From assembly GCA_039105265.1 (NCBI GenBank), contig JAPFFF010000011.1, positions 992,001 to 1,056,000 on the forward strand: a stretch of DNA of 64,000 bases, read 5' to 3'. This stretch comes from Tritrichomonas musculus. Lineage: Eukaryota > Parabasalia > Tritrichomonadida > Tritrichomonadidae. How positions within the stretch are numbered: position 1 is the first letter of the stretch; the number at the start of each line of letters is the position of its first letter. Below are positions 9,467-17,712 of the stretch, one piece after another. The translations under genes and the position numbers were made by a program. Under the pieces are notes generated by a model. The model saw nothing but the letters and a program-made list of their open reading frames with translations, searched no databases and was not told where the DNA came from.

Positions 9467-10714
9467 TTAGACAGCAAAGTACTGCTTATAGGCTTCACCT
9501 AGTGATCCATAATCTAGTGCCACGAGTCGGGTGTACATGATGGGGACAGTTATGGTAGCTCGCTCATCATCCGTCATAGGCTTTCGACCAGTTTTGGTTT
9601 TGGTACCATTAGTGTCATCCCTGGTATACGGTACATAGAACGCAGTTCCTGCTTGCTTATCATCATTCAACTGGAATCTACGATATGGGTTCAGCAGTTT
9701 GCATTCGACGTTCCCATTATGGTATCTTATGAATTCGGCAATCTCATTGAACACACGCCTCTGCTTCTCATGCTTCTTCACAGTTTTGGATGTATCGTAA
9801 TGGACCAATATGATATTGCCCTTGCGATAGCTCAGTAGACCATCCATTTGCATACTATTTTTGACTCGCCGTAGCTTCCGTTGGCAATCCCTGATGTATC
9901 TCCATTCCAAGTCAGGGTTGTGCTGCATTTGATTGGGTGTGTAGTATATCCACTTGGGCTCCCTTGCTAGATACGGGTCATATTGGATTCCATCATCTCG
10001 GTAATTGGGATTGGGCATTCGTAGAGACCGATGTGGTGTGTTGTTATAGAAGTGGACCATCTGTTGCATCAGGAATGGGTCTCCAATCCGACGATTATCT
10101 AGACCGAATGCATTGCGGAGTGTCCTAATGGTTGCATCAACGATTTTGTGAGCGTTGTTGTGTTTGGATTTATCGACAATCACTGCATTGCGGTCAATCA
10201 ACACGTTTTTGGTACCTGCATATGCATTTTTGTCTGGACTTCCGTAGGGGATTATATCAAGCACTTTGAGTAGGTTATTCTCACCGTCGCATTTGATGGT
10301 ATTGAATTTGAAGTCATCATATTTCTCGAGAATGATTTTGGCATATGCAGCCTTGATGGTATCAGCTAGTCTGTCCTTAAGAGGTTCCACGATTAGGTAC
10401 CGCGTGTTGACATTCACCATGATGAGGTAAATGGTTTCATGGGATACCAATGACTGGATTCCATTAGCCGTTGTAGCGTACTTCACAAACATCAAATCGA
10501 CTTCCCAGCATCCGGGTTCCAATGAGAAATCGGGTTTTGAATAGGAATTGCATGATTTCAATTTGAAGTCCTTCACGAATGGCTCATGATGAGATACTGG
10601 GTTGATGATGAACTGCGATGGGTCCAGTTTCGATATCTTGGATTTGAATGGGTACTTGAGCAGCGAATTGTACTCCTTATCGAATAGCTTGAACGATTTC
10701 CTGTTGTCAGACAT
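9467..10714 (-). CDS. int: Retrovirus-like (rve) integrase (element A)
   Basis: 415 residues. The core RNase H-like fold is seen from WEVDLMFVKY (Asp73) through the strand YLIMVNVNTRYLIVEPL, TIKCDGENN (Asp143) and the helix HKIVDATIRTLRNAF (Asp193), then HFYNNTPHRSL, a hallmark of rve integrases. The C-terminal ~130 residues (YRKGNIILVHYD onwards) look like an SH3-like DNA-binding tail. In Polintons this enzyme joins the linear element to the target with a 6-bp duplication. The third acidic residue is Asp in this copy and also in element D's. The start ATG at 10714 has the motif CTATTTTTGCCCATTAAATG. It lies between a 77-residue coiled-coil gene and the 110-residue gene. Confidence 0.92.
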   Translation of the reverse strand: MSDNRKSFKLFDKEYNSLLKYPFKSKISKLDPSQFIINPVSHHEPFVKDFKLKSCNSYSKPDFSLEPGCWEVDLMFVKYATTANGIQSLVSHETIYLIMVNVNTRYLIVEPLKDRLADTIKAAYAKIILEKYDDFKFNTIKCDGENNLLKVLDIIPYGSPDKNAYAGTKNVLIDRNAVIVDKSKHNNAHKIVDATIRTLRNAFGLDNRRIGDPFLMQQMVHFYNNTPHRSLRMPNPNYRDDGIQYDPYLAREPKWIYYTPNQMQHNPDLEWRYIRDCQRKLRRVKNSMQMDGLLSYRKGNIILVHYDTSKTVKKHEKQRRVFNEIAEFIRYHNGNVECKLLNPYRRFQLNDDKQAGTAFYVPYTRDDTNGTKTKTGRKPMTDDERATITVPIMYTRLVALDYGSLGEAYKQYFAV

Positions 10715-10772
10715 TTAATGGGCAAAAATAGTGGTTCCAATAGGTCTATGGGATTCCCGGTTGACACCATAT

Positions 10773-11006
10773 TTAGTGGTTATCGCTTGATAATTCAGCG
10801 AGCTCATTCTCGAGTTTGGCGACCTTCTCCTTCAGACTATTGATGTCCTCAATCAGTGATTCACGAACGGCTAGTCCATTGCTACCCAGCATACCCCCTT
10901 TGATGTTATTGAGGTGGCCCTTATACATATAGCACTTCTCCTTGAGATCATGCTTGATGCGCTTCAGCTCTGGAATCTCCTTCTTGTATTCACCCAATTC
11001 AGTCAT
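10773..11006 (-). CDS. 77-residue coiled-coil protein (element A)
   Basis: Small, strongly charged helical protein: KKEIPELKRIKHDLKEK at the start and a heptad-like C-terminus (SLIEDINSLKEKVAKLENEL). A Gly-rich break (NIKGGMLGSNG) separates the two helices, suggesting a helical hairpin. Its start at 11006 is preceded by CTTTTTTTGCGCATCTAAATG and shares a 35-base divergent promoter region with the gene at 11042. No homologue is visible in the other elements of the window. Function unknown; oligomerisation via coiled coil is likely from sequence. Confidence 0.7.
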   Translation of the reverse strand: MTELGEYKKEIPELKRIKHDLKEKCYMYKGHLNNIKGGMLGSNGLAVRESLIEDINSLKEKVAKLENELAELSSDNH

Positions 11007-11041
11007 TTAGATGCGCAAAAAAAGTGTTTTTTCAGGATTAA
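11007..11041. promoter_or_regulatory. Divergent promoter with two T-run/AAATG motifs
   Basis: The 35 bases between two head-to-head genes contain the start motif on each strand: GTTTTTTCAGGATTAAATG for the plus-strand gene at 11042 and CTTTTTTTGCGCATCTAAATG for the minus-strand gene at 11006. In both the T-run sits about 10-14 bases ahead of AAATG. The compactness leaves almost no room for other signals, so the T-run is the best candidate for the promoter core. Confidence 0.55.
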
Positions 11042-11269
11042 ATGTCATATGAGGAACGCCGCGTATTAAGAGATTCAAATGGGCTCACGTACTTCAATCA
11101 CCTGGAACGTCACATGCGAAATAGGCGAACCATTAGTTGTACCAAACCCACAGTCCAAAAATATGACGATAAGGGGAGTATTGTGCATGACCCAATCATC
11201 AAATCAACCTCATCAACAGTACACCACTCACTCAATCACCAGGTAATCCCAAATAACTCCAAGATCTAA
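11042..11269 (+). CDS. 75-residue basic protein, unknown (element A)
   Basis: Starts at an ATG in ATTAAATG with a T-run upstream. The protein is basic and polar (MSYEERRVLRDSNG, HLERHMRNRRTISC) with a His/Ser-rich tail; no recognised domain. It is in the same place, next to the pVI-like/coiled-coil group, as the unrelated 76-residue basic protein at 54770 in element D, which may play an equivalent role, but the sequences do not align by eye. The last 4 bases overlap the convergent gene ending at 11266. Confidence 0.65.
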   Translation: MSYEERRVLRDSNGLTYFNHLERHMRNRRTISCTKPTVQKYDDKGSIVHDPIIKSTSSTVHHSLNHQVIPNNSKI

Positions 11270-11727
11270 TGCCTCAGGAGGTTGTTCATGGCATCGGTAC
11301 ACTCATTCACGGTACTGGTGAGCTGATTTATTTTTGCGGTGATCACGCCGATGGTGTTCTCCAGCGTGGTAATCCGTTTGGTGTAGTCATCTACTGTTGA
11401 CTGCAATGCATTGATGTCAGCTCGAATGCTGGCGAATTGGATCTCCACCAGTGTATCACTATCGGCTGGCTTGGTGATCTTCTTGAGAAACACATTACTG
11501 GAGCCATCCTTGCCAGTGCGTTTGGTAATCCTGTACTCGCATTCGGGGGTGATTATTTTGTAGGTTTTATTGAGGTAATTGGTGGTCTTCTCATTGAACA
11601 TGTCCTTGTACTTCTGGTAGAACAGGTCGAACTCCTCTACTGAGTTGAACGTGCGCTGCTCCTGCTTGTTATCATTAATGACCCTAATATCGCATTGAGC
11701 TATATGTTTCATACCATCGCAATTCAT
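11266..11727 (-). CDS. Conserved small protein with C-terminal coiled coil (element A)
   Basis: About 153 residues from the ATG at 11727, which I prefer over the upstream start at 11781 because TATATTTTTGTCCGTTTTGAAATG precedes it. The N-terminal half (TFNSVEEFDLFYQKYKDMF, TTNYLNKTYKI, EYRITKR, VFLKK) matches the 119-residue protein at 62970 in element D (FKTVDEFNLWYSKNK, LNKMYKID, YRITK). The C-terminal half is a coiled coil (TLENTIGVITAKINQLTSTV). It is therefore a conserved component of these elements, beside the capsid/pVI-like genes in both. Function unknown; an attachment or scaffold role is conceivable. Confidence 0.8.
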   Translation of the reverse strand: MNCDGMKHIAQCDIRVINDNKQEQRTFNSVEEFDLFYQKYKDMFNEKTTNYLNKTYKIITPECEYRITKRTGKDGSSNVFLKKITKPADSDTLVEIQFASIRADINALQSTVDDYTKRITTLENTIGVITAKINQLTSTVNECTDAMNNLLRH

Positions 11728-11777
11728 TTCAAAACGGACAAAAATATATTCGCATGTATGTGGATATTCGATGATGA

Positions 11778-12029
11778 TCAAACCTTGTCCAGTATGGATT
11801 TGCCTATTTCACCAACCTTACCAACCGTTCCCAATCCTCTATCAATAGTATCAATTAATCCACCTGCGCCAGGTATCAATCCTGCAATTGGTTTGACCCT
11901 ATCAATGATTTGTCTACCAGCGTTGACAACTGATGGTAGTTTATCGACAACTCTCTGTGCGACATTCCTGAGTGTAGATCCCACTTTGCGGAATCCATTT
12001 TTGATCTTCTTGAAGATGCCAATTCCCAT
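11778..12029 (-). CDS. pVI-like amphipathic Gly-rich peptide (element A)
   Basis: 83 residues from the ATG at 12029 (T-run TTTTTTTATATATCAAATG upstream). An amphipathic basic helix at the N-terminus (MGIGIFKKIKNGFRKVGSTL) is followed by a Pro/Gly/Ile-rich hydrophobic part (PIAGLIPGAGGLIDTI). This layout matches membrane-active virion peptides such as adenovirus pVI or small virophage/Polinton minor proteins, and resembles the 75- and 106-residue peptides at 54981 and 62431 in element D. It is head to head with the capsid gene, as expected for a virion component. Assignment rests on composition and context, not on a diagnostic motif. Confidence 0.7.
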   Translation of the reverse strand: MGIGIFKKIKNGFRKVGSTLRNVAQRVVDKLPSVVNAGRQIIDRVKPIAGLIPGAGGLIDTIDRGLGTVGKVGEIGKSILDKV

Positions 12030-12075
12030 TTGATATATAAAAAAATGCGATTTCATGGTTTTTTGCGAGATTCAA
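12030..12075. promoter_or_regulatory. Divergent promoter of pVI-like and capsid genes
   Basis: 46 bases between head-to-head genes. Towards the capsid gene: GGTTTTTTGCGAGATTCAAATG. Towards the pVI-like gene: GCATTTTTTTATATATCAAATG. Both have a T-run 9-12 bases before AAATG, supporting joint expression of two virion-type genes. Confidence 0.55.
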
Positions 12076-13944
12076 ATGCGCTACAGGAACGAACGAGCTC
12101 ACAATTTGAAGTACGAGGCCGGTAATGTTATGGAGACATTCCAGAGCATGCGGAACATCATCAATGTGAATGATGGTACCAGGAGCTTCTCATTCAGAAC
12201 CGTCGATTGCCATGACCAGCCAGCCCCATTTCACCAAGGCCAGTACTCGCAGATCTCATTAACACACCCCGACCACTTCATTAGCGATGTCGATAAAGGC
12301 TTCCTCACATTCCACATCAGACTTGATTTGCAATTGAACACCGATACTGCCAAATTGCGATTGATTGAAGATCCCGATAACCTCTACAAACTATTCGTGG
12401 GATACAAGTCCTCGAACCAATTGTTTGACAGGCTAGAGATCCTCCATAACAATGTCAATGTCGGATACCAGCAAAATGAGTGCATTCGCGAGGGCTTCCT
12501 ATACTCGGTTTTGAAACCAGAGACTGAGAAGAAGCGCCGCAGATTCGTTCACAGCTTATGGGAAAATGTCTCGAACTATAGTCAAACACATGCTGGTGTA
12601 TATGTCAATCTCAATGACTTCAAGGACAATGGCAAGACCACTGCTGAATTCGATTTGAATGTCCCATTTGATGACTTGCTTGCATTGCAGGCATTCGACT
12701 TATTCCCGAACGGGATCATTGGTGATTTAGCTATTAGATTCCAAGTCAGTCCAGCAGGTCTAGTATGGGCAGTCATTGATCCATATACGGTTGCTGAAGC
12801 TAAGGCATTCCTGGAAGATGATGATCACATTACGATGAAGCAATTGGAGCAGTTACGTGAGATCAAGGCCCGTGGTAAACTCAAGAGGCAATTCACTCAA
12901 ATCGGTAATGAGGCCCTTATACCAGGGGTATTCGATAATACCATCACATTCAAGTACAATATCTGCGCCGAACATGGAATTCCAGTTAATGACACACCGA
13001 TTGAGATCACATTCGGATTTACAGATGCTGAATATGAGAAATTCGGTATTAAGAAGACTATGGATCTGAAGGAGATCGCACGCCATAACCCAGACTATAC
13101 AGGCACTATTGAAAGCAATATGGCAATTCAAATCGTTGAAGAACATAATGCGATCAAATACGAATCACAACCAGCAACACTCACCGTTAACCAAATGACC
13201 ATCACTCTCTGCAAGTCCAATATGCAAGGATATGGCGTTTGTGAATCCACTCGTGCAAGCATTGAATCCATCTTACGTGAGGGCCTAGTAATCCCATCTC
13301 AAAAGGTCGATTACCATGCATTCCCAATTGCAGCCGCCGCAAATGGTATCAAGTCCACATTGAATATCCCATTAATCAATGTCACAAGCATGTCATTACT
13401 GTTCCCCAAGCATCACAATGATTTGACTGTATTTGAGAATCCCGTTTACCAAAACTGCTATTTGAATATTGGTGGTAAGAACTTCCCAGATGAGAATGTC
13501 AGTACCATTGGTGCTAGATTCTTCGAAAGCCAATTAACAGCTGGAGACCTCGATGGTATCACACTCCAATGTACAAAGGAGTTCGAGGATAGCTTCACCA
13601 TGCCCAAGAACGATGGCGATGGAAATAGGTATAAGAACACACTGAGTGATGCCACATCATTTGTATTCAATGTCCAAACAGAACGTGCATCTGCTGGATA
13701 CTGTTATGATGGCTTAGATGGTGGCAAAGGCAATATCCAAATACAAGTCAATGGTCAACCCATATTCACTGGCAGTAATGACACGTATTACAATATTATC
13801 GAACCAAGTGGAGCTGTTGTTAGACCACCACCTGTACAACTCTGTTTATGCAGAGACACCTACTTCAAGCTCTCACTCGATGGCCTTGAGTATATCGATG
13901 ATGAATCACCAGCTGGCTCACAAGTTGATCCAGAAATGGCATGA
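12076..13944 (+). CDS. mcp: Major capsid protein, double jelly-roll type (element A)
   Basis: 622 residues from the ATG at 12076, the size usual for Polinton/PRD1-adenovirus lineage major capsid proteins. I recognise it from length, beta-rich sequence, position and its full-length relative at 60603-62319 in element D. Shared blocks are ENVS-x-[YF]-S, PF-D-LALQA-x-x-L-P-x-x-I-G near residues 195-215, VPSQ, a block of RN-x-T or N-x-TS-[MI]-x-[ML]-[LM]-FPK, and TKEFEDSFT/TQEFEDSFT followed by R-SN-AGY-[CF]-DG. The 3' flank leads within 45 bases into the next plus-strand gene, so it probably heads a capsid-ARILSSE-TM-ATPase cluster. The fold itself is inferred; family work on Polintons supports this pairing of capsid and ATPase. 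Confidence 0.8.
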   Translation: MRYRNERAHNLKYEAGNVMETFQSMRNIINVNDGTRSFSFRTVDCHDQPAPFHQGQYSQISLTHPDHFISDVDKGFLTFHIRLDLQLNTDTAKLRLIEDPDNLYKLFVGYKSSNQLFDRLEILHNNVNVGYQQNECIREGFLYSVLKPETEKKRRRFVHSLWENVSNYSQTHAGVYVNLNDFKDNGKTTAEFDLNVPFDDLLALQAFDLFPNGIIGDLAIRFQVSPAGLVWAVIDPYTVAEAKAFLEDDDHITMKQLEQLREIKARGKLKRQFTQIGNEALIPGVFDNTITFKYNICAEHGIPVNDTPIEITFGFTDAEYEKFGIKKTMDLKEIARHNPDYTGTIESNMAIQIVEEHNAIKYESQPATLTVNQMTITLCKSNMQGYGVCESTRASIESILREGLVIPSQKVDYHAFPIAAAANGIKSTLNIPLINVTSMSLLFPKHHNDLTVFENPVYQNCYLNIGGKNFPDENVSTIGARFFESQLTAGDLDGITLQCTKEFEDSFTMPKNDGDGNRYKNTLSDATSFVFNVQTERASAGYCYDGLDGGKGNIQIQVNGQPIFTGSNDTYYNIIEPSGAVVRPPPVQLCLCRDTYFKLSLDGLEYIDDESPAGSQVDPEMA

Positions 13945-13986
13945 GAAATACGGCATTAGGGGTAAAAATATTTTTGCACTTTGGAA

Positions 13987-14607
13987 ATGACTCTCCATAA
14001 GGCTAGAATCCTATCAAGTGAGAATGATGCGAGTGTTAAGCAGGAGCAGAATGTGAATATTAAGATCGCCGCGAATAGACCTCCACCAGTTCAACCGGTA
14101 TCATACCCTCAAGTCCCACAGATGCAACCCCAAATGGGATATACTCAAAATGGCACACAGGATGCAAATTTTACTACAGCCTCGACAACTGGTGCATATC
14201 CATCAGTTGCTCCAATAAACAGTCCACCCCAAGGAACTATGTTCCCTGAGTCTCCGACAATAGATCGATCATTAGACCCCGACACTGACGACTTGGGTAC
14301 CAAAAATAAATTCCTCGAGATATTGCTGAGCATCTATGAGACCAATCCACTGAGGATGAACAACTACCTAGTGTGTCATAGCAACACGCTGATGGAGCTC
14401 ATTAAGATACTCACTAAGGCTGATAGGGTTGAGCTGGTCATCAATGAGGACAGTGGGTGCACTGGTTGTGTTTCGAACTCGAAGTACATGAAAATCGACA
14501 AGATACTGGTGTCCAAAAACGGGGTATCCAATGAGTTGAAATACGGATATAACCATGTATGGACCGAGCTCATAAGGCACTCGATATCACTCAAAATCTG
14601 TATTTAA
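13987..14607 (+). CDS. Conserved 'MTL-ARILSSE' protein (element A)
   Basis: 206 residues from the ATG at 13987 (AATATTTTTGCACTTTGGAAATG upstream). The first residues MTLHKARILSSENDASVKQE match the start of element D's gene at 55263 (MTLKQARILSSETD). A long Pro/Gln-rich disordered linker follows (about 30-95), then a conserved C-terminal domain: KNKFLEILLSIYETNPLRMN, a Cys pair in EDSGCTGC and KILVSKNGVSNELKYGY. The fixed N-terminal tag and distal folded domain joined by a linker suggest an adaptor, perhaps tethering something to the capsid or the ATPase, whose genes flank it. No known family recognised. Confidence 0.8.
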   Translation: MTLHKARILSSENDASVKQEQNVNIKIAANRPPPVQPVSYPQVPQMQPQMGYTQNGTQDANFTTASTTGAYPSVAPINSPPQGTMFPESPTIDRSLDPDTDDLGTKNKFLEILLSIYETNPLRMNNYLVCHSNTLMELIKILTKADRVELVINEDSGCTGCVSNSKYMKIDKILVSKNGVSNELKYGYNHVWTELIRHSISLKICI

Positions 14608-14617
14608 ATTCGCATAA

Positions 14618-14767
14618 ATGGCCAGCGCGAGTGAAATCATCATGAATATACTATTGGGATTGATATTGGTGACCAATGTAGTTGAACTGCTATTACTGGT
14701 ATCGCTTACAGCTGAAGATGAGCCACCTGAGCTGACCGATGAGCTGAGGCGCACATTGTATGCGTAA
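14618..14767 (+). CDS. Conserved 49-residue single-pass membrane protein (element A)
   Basis: Very short gene starting at CGCATAAATG. The protein begins MASASEIIMN, has one strongly hydrophobic segment (ILLGLILVTNVVELLLLVSL, residues 11-30) and ends in a charged tail, DEPPELTDELRRTLYA. Element D has a counterpart at 62759-62899 with the same plan: SEIFLG at the start, a hydrophobic segment and IDPPLTDEMRKRLYS at the end. Conservation of both ends between diverged elements shows that this is real despite its size. It lies 10 bases after the ARILSSE gene and 19 bases before the ATPase. A virion membrane or morphogenesis role is an inference. Confidence 0.82.
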   Translation: MASASEIIMNILLGLILVTNVVELLLLVSLTAEDEPPELTDELRRTLYA

Positions 14768-14786
14768 GAGCTTTATTTTTGACTAA
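14768..14786 (+). promoter_or_regulatory. Start-site motif of the ATPase gene
   Basis: CTTTATTTTTGACTAAATG: the T-run/AAATG motif occupies the whole 19-base gap between the membrane-protein gene and the ATPase, showing that the motif is kept even where genes are nearly touching. Confidence 0.5.
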
Positions 14787-15776
14787 ATGCTGTATTACAA
14801 GCGCCTACGACCAACCCTTTTCGACTATACATCTATTGAATTATCAGACAGTTCCAGTAGTGATCCAATTGATCTTGATACATTCGATAGGTACCGGAAG
14901 CAGCAACCGGTATCCAAGAGGTTTGATGTGGATGCGGCTATGAGTGAGGCCTATTCCAAGAATAGGGATAAAATCACCAATGCATCCATAAGGCCAATCG
15001 CTAATGGGATCTATGCGTGGTACAATACTTTGAACATACTGGTGGCATCACAAGGCAAAGGCAAGAGCCATACAGTAATTCGCGATATCATTCAAATGGG
15101 TAGACTCAGTAATGGGAGGTTTGGGGGAGCACCTGAGGATTCACAGAATCCGTTCACTGGCACTCATAAGCCCATTGGGCTCTTCCATATGATCGTGTAT
15201 GTGAGTAAGAACGGTATTATAAATGATTCCACATTTGAATCTCAACGCGAGCTCATCAACTTGCCCATTGTGGTCGTCGCTGATAGTAATGCTGAACGGT
15301 ATTTGAAGGAGCTCGACCTATGGAAGGAGTTGTATAACAAATATAGCTCGGTTGGGAAGACATCTATCGACGAGTCCAAGCTACAGCAGATGTTTGAGTT
15401 CCTCCATATCAGCAAACTCGGGAAACCCAATGTACCACTCAACACCATAATCCTGTGCGAGGACTTCATTAAGAGCAAGCTGTTGAAGTCAGCATACTTC
15501 ACAAACTATATCACCCAGTTGCGTCATAAGAACTCAATCGTATACATCAATATCCAGTTCTTCAAGGGCGTGCCAACCGATTACAAGAATAACTGCACAT
15601 CATTCTTCATATTCAATGGGTTCTCGCGGCAGAAACTCAATTACATATATCAGCAGGTGAGCATACCTTGTGAGTTCGAGGAGTTGTGGCAAAAATATCG
15701 GACCTTATCGGGCCATGATTTCATATTGGTGAACACGGTTGAACACGATATGCAGGTCATATATAGCAAGGCTTAA
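14787..15776 (+). CDS. FtsK/HerA-type packaging ATPase (element A)
   Basis: 329 residues. Walker A is ASQGKGKSHT (residues 87-96) after strand NILV; a Walker B-like strand LNTIILCED lies around residues 217-225; then LRHKNSIVYINIQFFKGVPTDYKNN and FFIFNGFSRQKLNYIYQQ, the arginine/sensor region seen also in element D's ATPase (IFPCFNKQQLRYIYSQS). This is the A32-like DNA-packaging ATPase of Polintons and related viruses, expected to pump the element into capsids. The first ~45 residues are Ser/Asp-rich. The last 4 bases overlap the convergent gene ending at 15773. Confidence 0.9.
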   Translation: MLYYKRLRPTLFDYTSIELSDSSSSDPIDLDTFDRYRKQQPVSKRFDVDAAMSEAYSKNRDKITNASIRPIANGIYAWYNTLNILVASQGKGKSHTVIRDIIQMGRLSNGRFGGAPEDSQNPFTGTHKPIGLFHMIVYVSKNGIINDSTFESQRELINLPIVVVADSNAERYLKELDLWKELYNKYSSVGKTSIDESKLQQMFEFLHISKLGKPNVPLNTIILCEDFIKSKLLKSAYFTNYITQLRHKNSIVYINIQFFKGVPTDYKNNCTSFFIFNGFSRQKLNYIYQQVSIPCEFEELWQKYRTLSGHDFILVNTVEHDMQVIYSKA

Positions 15777-16252
15777 ACCATATCTGGGTCATCATCCAAT
15801 ACCAAATCCTGATGCTTGCCGATGAATATATCCGGTTCTGCAATATTGTATTTTTCACGTAATCTGGCGATGAGATCCTTGGTGTTTATATTGGTTCGCT
15901 CAATCGAGTGGTTGTAGTAGGGGCATCCCTTGTATTCGCGCTTCTCGGTATTCCCATTCACGAAGAACTCACGCATGTTGGCACTCAATTTGCGTCTACT
16001 ATTGGATGATAGCTTGACAAATTCGAGGTCCATCTCCTTGAGCTTATTAGGGTAGAACCTAATGGTTTCAGAACCATTCTGGAGTGATACATATAGGACC
16101 CTCGCGAGGTACAATGAGTTCCTCAAGTTGAATGGGAACTTGTCACACAATATCGCGAAATTGCATTTGGCAAATCCATCAGGCTTTGGCAATAGGGCTA
16201 CTAGTGTGTTGATGTACTCGTAGACATTGAGGTGGCTTGGAGTGGCTTCCAT
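15773..16252 (-). CDS. Conserved 159-residue protein ending DPDM (element A)
   Basis: Start at 16252, read from TTTTTTATCGCATTCCAAATG. Mostly helical, with YEYINTLVALLP near the start, a C-terminal region KDLIARLREKYNIAEPDIF and the ending DDDPDMV. Element D carries a relative at 60027-60506 beginning SEYISINKLFEKLP and ending IDEDPDM-like (EDEIDPDMF). No domain recognised. In A it lies beside the ATPase and in D it lies beside the capsid, so it travels with the morphogenesis genes. Function unknown. Confidence 0.72.
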   Translation of the reverse strand: MEATPSHLNVYEYINTLVALLPKPDGFAKCNFAILCDKFPFNLRNSLYLARVLYVSLQNGSETIRFYPNKLKEMDLEFVKLSSNSRRKLSANMREFFVNGNTEKREYKGCPYYNHSIERTNINTKDLIARLREKYNIAEPDIFIGKHQDLVLDDDPDMV

Positions 16253-16335
16253 TTGGAATGCGATAAAAAAATCAATATTCAAATATCAAAATACGGGTTT
16301 TCCCAAAATCATCTGGGGTCCAAAAATAGATCATC

Positions 16336-17712
16336 TCAGGCCTTAGCGTAGTACACGACTTTAACACGCTTCTCCCATGCAATGGTCTTAACCAGTTTGC
16401 TAGACTTGGAGAGTATCATACCTAATCCACGAGGGGTTATATTGGTGTTGAAGTACTGGTTATATTTTGGGGTTAGTTCGACTATAGATATTCGATCATT
16501 TGGGAGTCCATTAATGAACTCGTCCAAGGTCTTCTCCTGAGCAATCCCATGTGCTTTAGCTGCAATGGGTGTAGGCTGGGGGTCGACGTTTGATACATCA
16601 GCTATCCCGATCTGCGGGGGGCTATGATGGGATTCTTCAGCATTGTCTTGGGGGTCTTCAACAATGGGTGTAGGCTGGGGGTCGACGTTTGATACATCAG
16701 CTATCCCGATCTGCGGGGGGCTATGATGGGATTCTTCAGCATTGTCTTGGGGGTCTTCAACAATGGGTGCAGGTTGGGGTTTCTCAGCTATATCACTCTT
16801 TGGGGGACTATGATTGGATTCCCGAATGTGGATATTATTCAATAACTCGTTTTCACATATTTTGCCAATGCAATCCTTGATCTCCCCATCGATGATTTTG
16901 GATACATCGTGTATGATAAAGTCATTGAGGTTCTTCATGAGAACTCGTGAATAGCTCTTAACGAGTTTGCTATTTGACATATCAGTTGGGGGGTATAGGT
17001 TAAGGTTATTATCGATCGCATTGTAGATTGTACCGAGGTATAGCATTTGACAAGCATTGCTGATAGCATCATACAATTTCATGAGGGAATCATATCTGTG
17101 TTTATCACTTGCGAAGTACTCATTTGGTCCAACTCCTGCGAGTAGCTTGGTGAAGCTGGATATCAATCGTTGGGATAATGAATTGAATATATTGATGACC
17201 TTGGTAGATGTCTTATCATGGTATACCGATTTAATGGTACTCTCATATGATTTGTCCTTGGGACATAATGATATGACCTTATTGACGAACAATTCGAACA
17301 TGCCAGTGAGCAAATCCTGGTTGAACATATTGATATCCTTTGTGATGTTCTCAATAGCGTAATCAACGGGGTGCGTATAACTGTGAATCAACTCATTGCG
17401 TTTCTTACTGAAATCATCTTGAAACTTGATGAGACGTTCGCGATCTCGGTTGATATATGATAACATCTTCAGATCCAGTGCTCGCTCGGGCGATTCAATG
17501 TCTGTATAACCAGCGATTTTGGTATCCAGTTCGCGAATCCACTCATCGTACTCATCAAGCGAGAGCTCCTTATGGAAATAGCACCTGAAAGCTGACTCGC
17601 GATCATGTTGACGTTGGGATATTTTCAATAATCGGTTCATGCGAATCTCCAATTCCTTGCAGAAAGGGGCTTCATATGAGACGATTTGGTTGTCAGTTGG
17701 GACAACGCTCAT
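16336..17712 (-). CDS. 458-residue helical protein with tandem repeat and winged-helix-like end (element A)
   Basis: Start at 17712, preceded by TTTTTTCGCATTCCAAATG. Residues 1-290 are predicted helical and charged (ELEIRMNRLLKISQRQHDRES, FSKKRNELIHSYTHP). Residues about 305-390 form a Pro/Asp/His-rich linker containing two exact 33-residue repeats (EDPQDNAEESHHSPPQIGIA). The last ~65 residues (LDEFINGLPNDRISIVEL, ITPRGLGMILSKSSKLV) look like a winged-helix DNA-binding domain of the sort found at the end of viral helicases. No helicase motifs are present. It is the last gene before the right end; a DNA-end or regulatory role is possible but not shown. Confidence 0.7.
   Translation of the reverse strand: MSVVPTDNQIVSYEAPFCKELEIRMNRLLKISQRQHDRESAFRCYFHKELSLDEYDEWIRELDTKIAGYTDIESPERALDLKMLSYINRDRERLIKFQDDFSKKRNELIHSYTHPVDYAIENITKDINMFNQDLLTGMFELFVNKVISLCPKDKSYESTIKSVYHDKTSTKVINIFNSLSQRLISSFTKLLAGVGPNEYFASDKHRYDSLMKLYDAISNACQMLYLGTIYNAIDNNLNLYPPTDMSNSKLVKSYSRVLMKNLNDFIIHDVSKIIDGEIKDCIGKICENELLNNIHIRESNHSPPKSDIAEKPQPAPIVEDPQDNAEESHHSPPQIGIADVSNVDPQPTPIVEDPQDNAEESHHSPPQIGIADVSNVDPQPTPIAAKAHGIAQEKTLDEFINGLPNDRISIVELTPKYNQYFNTNITPRGLGMILSKSSKLVKTIAWEKRVKVVYYAKA
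16563..16760. repeat. 99-bp tandem duplication inside the 458-residue gene
   Basis: Two copies with a period of exactly 99 bases (copy starts at 16563 and 16662, with a partial third from 16761). The two copies read as identical, so the duplication is recent. Because 99 is a multiple of three, the frame is kept and a 33-residue linker segment is doubled. Confidence 0.9.

Noticed and set aside
9467-10714. LTR retrotransposon, from the rve integrase
   Set aside because: No reverse transcriptase, RNase H, gag or long terminal repeats; neighbours are Polinton genes.
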